In this document: positions 59,041 through 64,000 of the stretch, one piece after another
How the letters are laid out: each line of letters starts with the position of its first letter
How positions within the stretch are numbered: position 1 is the first letter of the stretch
NCBI RefSeq assembly: GCF_026013615.1
Contig: NZ_JAPDPI010000025.1
Span: 1-64,000 of the forward strand
Direction of reading: 5' to 3'
From: Plebeiibacterium marinum
Lineage (GTDB): Bacteria; Bacteroidota; Bacteroidia; Bacteroidales; Marinilabiliaceae
DNA: 64,000 nt
The notes under the pieces: generated by a model
Seen by the model: only the letters and a program-made list of their open reading frames with translations
The model's database searches: none
Told to the model about the DNA's origin: nothing
Translations under genes and position numbers: made by a program

Positions 59041-59643
59041 ATGCAAATTAAAATGAAATTTTTAAGGATACAGTTGGTATTGTGTTTATTCGCTTTTTTG
59101 AGTGTGCAGTGTAAGGAAGTTAGCACACCTAAGCCCAGGGGCTATTTTAGGATAAACTTCCCGGAACATGAATATGACACTTTGCAACATGGATTCCCAT
59201 ATTCCTTTGAGTATCCGGAATACACAAAAATCGCAAAAGATAGATCCCCGTCAGCAGAGGCCTATTGGATAAATATTGAATATCCTGAGTATAGGGGCAA
59301 GATTCACCTAAGCTACAAAAGCGTGGACAATAACCTGAGAGAAATTCTTGAAGATAGCAGGCGGTTGGCCTATAAGCACTCCATAAAAGCAGATGCCATA
59401 GGGGAAAAATTATTTGAGGCTCCTGAAAAAAAGGTGTATGGGATATTATATGATATTAAGGGAGATGCAGCCTCGTCGGTTCAGTTTTTTCTGACGGACA
59501 GTGTAAGGAACTTCCTGAGGGGGTCTTTGTATTTTAATGTTATCCCAAACAAGGATTCTTTGGCTCCGGTTGTTGATTTTGTTAAAGAAGATATTTATCA
59601 CCTGATGGAAACTTTTGAGTGGAAATCGTTATCAGATAACTAA
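59041..59643 (+). CDS. gldD: Gliding motility lipoprotein GldD
   Basis: A 200-residue lipoprotein: signal ending in FLSVQCKE (Cys24), then PRGYFRINFPEHEYDTL, FEYPEYTKIAKD and GILYDIKGDAASSVQFFLTD, the GldD signatures. Needed with the other Gld proteins for gliding and type IX secretion in flavobacteria. 7 bases after gldE; its stop overlaps the next start (TAATG). An internal ATG at 59053 could be the real start. Confidence 0.92.
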   Translation: MQIKMKFLRIQLVLCLFAFLSVQCKEVSTPKPRGYFRINFPEHEYDTLQHGFPYSFEYPEYTKIAKDRSPSAEAYWINIEYPEYRGKIHLSYKSVDNNLREILEDSRRLAYKHSIKADAIGEKLFEAPEKKVYGILYDIKGDAASSVQFFLTDSVRNFLRGSLYFNVIPNKDSLAPVVDFVKEDIYHLMETFEWKSLSDN

Positions 59644-60269
59644 TGCCGTTATTATTTAAAAAAGATTGCCACAATGGTGGAATTGTGGCGGTATGGCAAA
59701 TTACTGAACCCGTTGAAGAGCTGCTCGAAGAACTGGCATTAAGAGACTGTGAATTATCCAGGGTTTCTTCATTTAAATTAGATAAAAGGAAAGCGGAGTT
59801 TTTGGCAACGCGCTGCCTGATTAAAGAAGTTTTGGGTATTACCCCGGAAATTGATTATCAGGATTCAGGCAAACCTGTATTGCAAAATGCGGATTATAAC
59901 CTGAGCATCAGTCATACAAAAGGTTATGCGGCCATTGTGTTGTCCAAAGGACAATATGCCGGTATTGATATTGAATATCCTTCGGATAGGGTTCAAAGGG
60001 TATATGAGCGCTTTGTTAGTTTGGATGAACAGCAATTTATACCAGAAGGCCAGCGTGTGGAATATTATACCTTGATATGGTGCTTAAAGGAAGCCATGTT
60101 TAAAATGTTTGATGAGCAAAGTATTATTTTCAATGAGCATTTGGTATGCAGGCCTTTTAAGTTTGATGAAGAGGGAGAGCTAAAGGCGTTATACAGAAAA
60201 GAGAAAGAGGTGGAATTGAGTTATCGGTTTAGTACTGTAAACGGGTTTTATTTAGTGTATCATTGTTAA
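59643..60269 (+). CDS. 4'-phosphopantetheinyl transferase superfamily protein
   Basis: A 208-residue Sfp-type transferase that loads coenzyme A's phosphopantetheine onto carrier proteins. NLSISHTKGYAAIVLSK, AGIDIEYPSDRVQRVYERF with the Mg-binding Asp, and WCLKEAMFKMF (WxxKEAxxK) are the three motifs. Translationally coupled to gldD by a one-base overlap. Target carrier (fatty-acid or secondary-metabolite ACP) unknown. Confidence 0.92.
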   Translation: MPLLFKKDCHNGGIVAVWQITEPVEELLEELALRDCELSRVSSFKLDKRKAEFLATRCLIKEVLGITPEIDYQDSGKPVLQNADYNLSISHTKGYAAIVLSKGQYAGIDIEYPSDRVQRVYERFVSLDEQQFIPEGQRVEYYTLIWCLKEAMFKMFDEQSIIFNEHLVCRPFKFDEEGELKALYRKEKEVELSYRFSTVNGFYLVYHC

Positions 60270-60279
60270 GGACATTGTT

Positions 60280-61011
60280 ATGATTTTAAATGACGTATTA
60301 AAAAAGATCAAGGCAAAAAGGAAGATTTTTGCAGTTCTTATCGATCCCGACAAGTTTCCGGAGCAAAATCTGTTAAAGATAATAACCGCAATGGAAGCTG
60401 CTTCTCCTGATATAATTTTAGTGGGTGGTAGCCTGGTGACTAAGAAAACAGAAACGACCGTTGAAATTCTGAAAAAACACCTTCATATTCCCGTGTTATT
60501 GTTCCCCGGTAGTTTATTGCAATTGACCCCAAATGCAGATGGAATTCTTTTTATCTCATTAATATCCGGTCGTAATCCAGAATTGTTGATTGGTAACCAT
60601 GTGGCATCGGCGCCGGTAATTAAAAGTTCCGGTATGGAAGTAATTCCTACGGGCTACATCCTTATTGAGGGAGGTACTACTACTTCTGTTGAATATATGA
60701 GCCAAACTCAGCCTATCCCTGCTTCGAAAACAGATATAGCAGTGGCTACAGCCATAGCAGGCGAATTGTTGGGACAAAAGCTTATATATCTCGAAGGTGG
60801 TAGCGGGGCTTTAAATCCGGTTCCCCGGGATATGATAACAGCAGTTAAACAGAATATTTCTATCCCGCTTATAGTTGGAGGAGGCCTAAATACAAAAGAA
60901 AAGGTTAAAGATGCTTGTGAGGCTGGTGCTGACATTATTGTTGTGGGAAATGCCTTTGAAAAGGACTTATCCTTGTTAAAGGAGTTTAAGGAAGTGGTAT
61001 CGTCATTTTGA
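60280..61011 (+). CDS. Geranylgeranylglyceryl / heptaprenylglyceryl phosphate synthase
   Basis: A 243-residue TIM-barrel prenyltransferase of the GGGPS/PcrB family: FAVLIDPDKFP at strand 1, ILVGGSLVTKKTE, VLLFPGSLLQLTPNADGILF, PTGYILIEGGTTTSVEYM, IYLEGGSGALNPVP and PLIVGGGLNTKEK with VVGNAFEKD for phosphate binding. It joins a polyprenyl diphosphate to glycerol 1-phosphate to form an archaeal-type ether lipid precursor. Bacteroidota homologs are known, but the end product in the cell is not. Its last 9 bases overlap the convergent AEC gene. Confidence 0.94.
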   Translation: MILNDVLKKIKAKRKIFAVLIDPDKFPEQNLLKIITAMEAASPDIILVGGSLVTKKTETTVEILKKHLHIPVLLFPGSLLQLTPNADGILFISLISGRNPELLIGNHVASAPVIKSSGMEVIPTGYILIEGGTTTSVEYMSQTQPIPASKTDIAVATAIAGELLGQKLIYLEGGSGALNPVPRDMITAVKQNISIPLIVGGGLNTKEKVKDACEAGADIIVVGNAFEKDLSLLKEFKEVVSSF

Positions 61012-61968
61012 AATTAAAAACATTAACCAGGCTGGTATTGTAATTAAGGCTACAATGTGCGTGATTAAAACAGTTCCGCTCAGCAATTTTTGATCGCCCC
61101 CATATATTTCTCCTAATACCAGACTTGCCACAGCGCAAGGCATTACGCAAACAATGAGCATTACATTTTGATAAGGATGGTTGGGGAATATCAGTTTAAT
61201 GACCAAGACTGCTGCAAGGGGTACAATAATTAGCCGGAACAAGGTTACTATCCATAAATTCTTTGATTTTAAATCTGCAAAGTTTATTTTGCCCATCCGG
61301 CCACCAATCATTATCAGCGATAATGGGATGCAGGCTTCTCCCAGTTCGTAAATGGTTTGATTGATGTATTTAAAGGTTACGTGTTGATTAACAATTTGGT
61401 TTAATGATGTACCTAATGCATGCATACCCAATAGTATTCCCAGTGAAAAATAGATGCTTACTAACGGTGGCGACCACAGGTGCTTTAAACTTTTGATATC
61501 AAACCGTTTCCCTTTTGTATTTAATATGGCCATCCCTAATGTCCATACTGTTATTTCCGAGCCTAAAGTTGATAAAATCAGGGCGGCCATATGGCTTTCA
61601 TCGTAGAGTTTTGCAATTATGGCTAAAGGTAAAAACGAATAATTGTTAATTGTAAATTGGAACAACATGCTTTTCTTGCTCTCCACATTAGTACTTCCAA
61701 AAAAACCATTATAAGTTAATCCAATTATATAACCTACAAACAGAATGATGAATGCCGCTACAGGTAGTTGCCACGATTCCAGAACGCCTTCAATGGTGTA
61801 ATTGCGTGTCATTGAGCTAAATATAAGGCAGGGATAAAGTACCTTTACAATTACGTGGCTAAAATCTTTTAATGCAGAGGTGCTCAGGATATTTTTGCGG
61901 ATCAAAATATATCCGGGTAACATCATTAAAAACAGGCTGCCAATATTAATAAACAGGGTATAAAACAT
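61003..61968 (-). CDS. AEC-family (auxin efflux carrier-like) permease
   Basis: A 321-residue membrane protein from the ATG at 61968 (MFYTLFINIGSLFLMMLPGY); the frame from 62004 adds twelve unlikely residues. About ten hydrophobic helices in two five-helix halves with LYPCLIFSSMTRN and MPCAVASLVLGEIYGGD at the crossing points, as in AEC transporters for organic anions. Substrate unknown. Preceded by the lysA terminator, so transcribed separately; its 3' end overlaps the GGGPS gene. Confidence 0.88.
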   Translation of the reverse strand: MFYTLFINIGSLFLMMLPGYILIRKNILSTSALKDFSHVIVKVLYPCLIFSSMTRNYTIEGVLESWQLPVAAFIILFVGYIIGLTYNGFFGSTNVESKKSMLFQFTINNYSFLPLAIIAKLYDESHMAALILSTLGSEITVWTLGMAILNTKGKRFDIKSLKHLWSPPLVSIYFSLGILLGMHALGTSLNQIVNQHVTFKYINQTIYELGEACIPLSLIMIGGRMGKINFADLKSKNLWIVTLFRLIIVPLAAVLVIKLIFPNHPYQNVMLIVCVMPCAVASLVLGEIYGGDQKLLSGTVLITHIVALITIPAWLMFLISK

Positions 61969-61980
61969 AGTTAAATGCAA

Positions 61981-62006
61981 CAAAAAAGGTGTGCAGAAGC
62001 ACACCT
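61981..62006 (-). terminator. Rho-independent terminator of lysA
   Basis: On the minus strand AGGTGTGC / GCACACCT (8 bp, 4-base loop) is followed by TTTTTTG, 36 bases after the lysA stop. Confidence 0.9.
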
Positions 62007-62041
62007 GAAATTATCAATAATATTTTGAATGCAAATTTAAT

Positions 62042-63196
62042 TTATAAATCGGAAGAATAAAAAGCTTTTGGTAGTTGGCGTAAGTTGTACTGATTTGCCA
62101 TAATCTCTCCATAAGCCCCGGCCGATCTGATGGCTATGATGTCACCTCTGCTGGTTTTTGGCAAAGTAACTGCCTTTCCAAAGCAATCGGACGATTCACA
62201 TATTGGGCCAACAACGTCATATTTCTCATCTTCCTGATCAGAACTTAAGTTTTCAATTTTATGATATGCCTGGTATAATGCCGGGCGTATTAAATCGCTC
62301 ATTCCTGCATCAACAATGGCAAAATGTGTGTTAACCCCTTCTTTTACGTAAATAACTTTTGATATAAGGGTGCCGCACTGGCAAACCACTGAACGCCCCA
62401 GTTCAAAATGCACTTCCTGCCCTTCTTCCAATTCAAGAAAATCATCAAAAATCTTAAAAAAGGCTTTAAAATCCGGCATAGGGTTTTCATCTGGATTTTC
62501 ATAATCGATGCCTAGCCCTCCACCTACATTTACAATTTGAGGAATAGCCCTGCGCTGTTTAAATAGCTCCTGCAGCTCATTTACACGAACACATAACTGC
62601 TTATATGAATCCAGATCGTTTATTTGCGATCCGATATGAAAGTGGATTCCCTTGAAGTTTACATGATCTAGTTCTTCAATCTTATCCATAACTTTTTCAA
62701 GATCCCAAATGTATATTCCGAATTTGTTCTCTTCAAGTCCAGTAGTAATATAATGATGCGTATTGGCTTTTACGTTAGGGTTTATCCTTAACGCCACGTT
62801 TGCCACAACGCCTTGTTTTTCGGCCAATTCGTTGATGACCTCCAGTTCTGGAATCGACTCAACATTAAAGCAGCCAATGTTGTTTTTTAAACCGGTTATA
62901 ATTTCCTTGTCAGTTTTTCCAACGCCGGCATATACAACTTTGTTGCCAGGGAACCCTGCCTCTATCGAAGCAGAAACCTCATTCCCGCTTACGCAATCTG
63001 CACCTAATCCATACGAATTTATGGTTTCCAGAATTTTTTTATTGGCATTGGCCTTTACTGCATAATGCACGTGATAGCCATATTTTTCAGACTCTTCTTT
63101 AATAACCTGAAGCGTATCTTCAAGCAATTGCATGTTGTAATAATAAAAAGGAGTTTCAATAGCCTGAAACTTCTCTACCGGAAAGTGATTCTCCAT
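62042..63196 (-). CDS. lysA: Diaminopimelate decarboxylase
   Basis: A 384-residue PLP enzyme converting meso-diaminopimelate to lysine. VHYAVKANANKKIL with the PLP lysine, GADCVSGNEVSASIEAGFPG, ALRINPNVKANTHHYITTG, FHIGSQINDL, NVGGGLGIDYENP, ELGRSVVCQCGTLISKV and CESSDCFGKAV are family motifs. 13 bases after the aspartate kinase gene, forming a lysine/DAP operon. Slightly shorter than the usual 410-430 residues. Confidence 0.95.
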   Translation of the reverse strand: MENHFPVEKFQAIETPFYYYNMQLLEDTLQVIKEESEKYGYHVHYAVKANANKKILETINSYGLGADCVSGNEVSASIEAGFPGNKVVYAGVGKTDKEIITGLKNNIGCFNVESIPELEVINELAEKQGVVANVALRINPNVKANTHHYITTGLEENKFGIYIWDLEKVMDKIEELDHVNFKGIHFHIGSQINDLDSYKQLCVRVNELQELFKQRRAIPQIVNVGGGLGIDYENPDENPMPDFKAFFKIFDDFLELEEGQEVHFELGRSVVCQCGTLISKVIYVKEGVNTHFAIVDAGMSDLIRPALYQAYHKIENLSSDQEDEKYDVVGPICESSDCFGKAVTLPKTSRGDIIAIRSAGAYGEIMANQYNLRQLPKAFYSSDL

Positions 63197-63209
63197 CGCC
63201 TGTTACTAA

Positions 63210-64000
63210 TTAAAACAATTTATCACTCAATGCATTTAATGCATCTTTTTTATACTTTTTGTCAACAAGTATCGAAACGTTATAGTTGCTTCCTCCATAC
63301 GAAATCATACGAATAGGAATCCCTTTTAAGGCTTCAAATATTTTATTGGCATACCCCACTTTGTCGGCCACCAAATCTCCAACTACGCAAATAATTACCT
63401 GGTCGGTATCAATGTCAACTGTTCCAAATTTTTTCAGGTCGTCAACAATATCATCCAGGTGCTTGTTGTTATCGATGGTTACAGAAACTCCAACCTCTGA
63501 GGTGCTGATCATATCAATTGGAGTTTTATAGCTTTCAAATATTTCGAACACTTTGCGGAGGAAACCATACGCCAACAACATCCGTCCCGATTTAATTTTT
63601 ATGGCAGTAATATCGTCCTTGGCAGCAACTGCTGTTATCCGGTTTTTTTCCTGGTTCGATGAAATCAGGGTTCCGGCAGCTTTGGGTTCCATGGTATTTA
63701 ACAAACGTACCGGTACATTGGCCAATTTTGCCGGAAGAACGCTGGTTGGGTGTAAAATTTTTGCACCAAAATAGGCAAGCTCTGCCGCTTCGTCAAAAGA
63801 CAGGTTGGCAACGGAGTGCGTATTTTCAACATATCTGGGATCGTTATTATGCATTCCGTCAATGTCGGTCCATATTTGAATTTCATCAGCACTTATGGCT
63901 GCCCCAATCAAGCTTGCCGTGTAATCGCTGCCCCCGCGTTGCAGGTTGTCAATTTCACCAAAAGCGTTTCGGCAAATGTATCCCTGGGTTACATAGATGT
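63210..64000 (-). CDS. lysC: Aspartate kinase, C-terminal part (runs off the window)
   Basis: The frame is open from the window end to the TAA at 63210, about 263 codons. It begins IYVTQGYICRNAFGEIDNLQ, then RGGSDYTASLIGAAISADEI (substrate and ATP-binding region), WTDIDGMHNNDP, LAYFGAKILHPTSV, and two ACT domains (about 63650-63450 and 63430-63220), with SEVGVSVTIDN and VGDLVADKVGYANKI. A monofunctional kinase, because it stops after the ACT pair with no homoserine dehydrogenase. It lies 13 bases before lysA. The start codon is outside the window. Confidence 0.93.
   Translation of the reverse strand, partial: IYVTQGYICRNAFGEIDNLQRGGSDYTASLIGAAISADEIQIWTDIDGMHNNDPRYVENTHSVANLSFDEAAELAYFGAKILHPTSVLPAKLANVPVRLLNTMEPKAAGTLISSNQEKNRITAVAAKDDITAIKIKSGRMLLAYGFLRKVFEIFESYKTPIDMISTSEVGVSVTIDNNKHLDDIVDDLKKFGTVDIDTDQVIICVVGDLVADKVGYANKIFEALKGIPIRMISYGGSNYNVSILVDKKYKKDALNALSDKLF

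Noticed and set aside
1-64000. A genomic island, prophage or integrative element
   Set aside because: No integrase, transposase, att-like repeats, tRNA gene or composition shift was seen; most clusters are in an order typical for the phylum.
1-64000. CRISPR arrays, tRNA, rRNA, tmRNA or RNase P RNA genes
   Set aside because: All gaps were read on both strands; no regularly spaced repeats and none of the conserved sequences of these RNAs were recognised.

Overview
The window is an AT-rich chromosomal segment of a Bacteroidota species, most likely a marine or sediment member of the Bacteroidales/Marinilabiliales branch. The reasoning: promoters repeatedly show the phylum's -7 box TAnnTTTG, Shine-Dalgarno sites are weak, and several clusters are typical of the phylum (ftsX-DUF3098-uppP-truB-queA; DUF6089-uppS-bamA-ompH; DUF4290-murA; ssb-gldE-gldD-PPTase; HU-small basic protein-rng). 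No rRNA, tRNA, CRISPR array, transposase or prophage gene was seen. Gene density is high and the window is mostly core genome with small accessory patches. It ends inside an aspartate kinase gene.

Layout. 1-9 kb: accessory surface and membrane genes. These are a His/Tyr-rich secreted protein, an orphan LytTR response regulator, a lipoprotein-LemA-DUF3137 module, a PQQ-propeller lipoprotein, another small lipoprotein, a secreted protein, and a DUF2089-Yip1-PH-like operon. 9.3-13.5 kb: an alcohol-dehydrogenase-like protein resembling the regulatory protein ErcA, followed 4 bases later by a PAS hybrid histidine kinase; then a CobW-type GTPase broken by one in-frame stop. 13.6-25.3 kb: metabolism, namely asnA, a DUF2807 protein, korAB, a gamma carbonic anhydrase, an S41 protease, cysH, pfkA, a universal stress protein and queA. 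25.4-28.2 kb: truB, uppP, DUF3098, ftsX. 28.4-31.9 kb: a secreted HExxH protein and two paralogous TonB-C/TPR-like periplasmic proteins flanking a PAS-LuxR regulator. 32-36.5 kb: uvrD, DUF4290, murA. 36.8-41.3 kb: two TlpA-like thioredoxins (one without its cysteines), grpE-dnaJ and kbl. 41.5-48.4 kb: the outer-membrane assembly operon (DUF6089 barrel, uppS, bamA, three ompH/skp copies) and murI. 48.5-57.7 kb: manA, engB, prs, rplY, pth, an S4 protein, DUF4924, rng, a 30-residue basic protein, HU, mutY and ssb. 57.7-64 kb: gldE, gldD, a phosphopantetheinyl transferase, a GGGP synthase, an AEC permease, lysA and lysC (partial).

How the genes work together. Cell-envelope construction is the main theme: uppP, uppS, murA and murI supply and recycle peptidoglycan precursors and carrier lipid; lysA and lysC feed diaminopimelate; FtsX acts at division; BamA and three Skp-like chaperones assemble the outer membrane; GldD and GldE belong to the gliding/type IX secretion background. 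KorAB indicates ferredoxin-linked (anaerobic or microaerophilic) central metabolism.

Most interesting items: the ErcA-like protein/hybrid kinase pair; the TonB-C paralogs around a LuxR regulator, with mutually exclusive hairpins between two of these genes; the nonsense-interrupted CobW gene; interleaved inverted repeats in the korAB leader; a palindromic heptamer repeat; the cysteine-less thioredoxin beside an intact one; a Cys-to-Asp MurA; and a Gly/Tyr-rich loop in BamA. All assignments come from reading the sequence by eye and from knowledge of the families; no database search was run.
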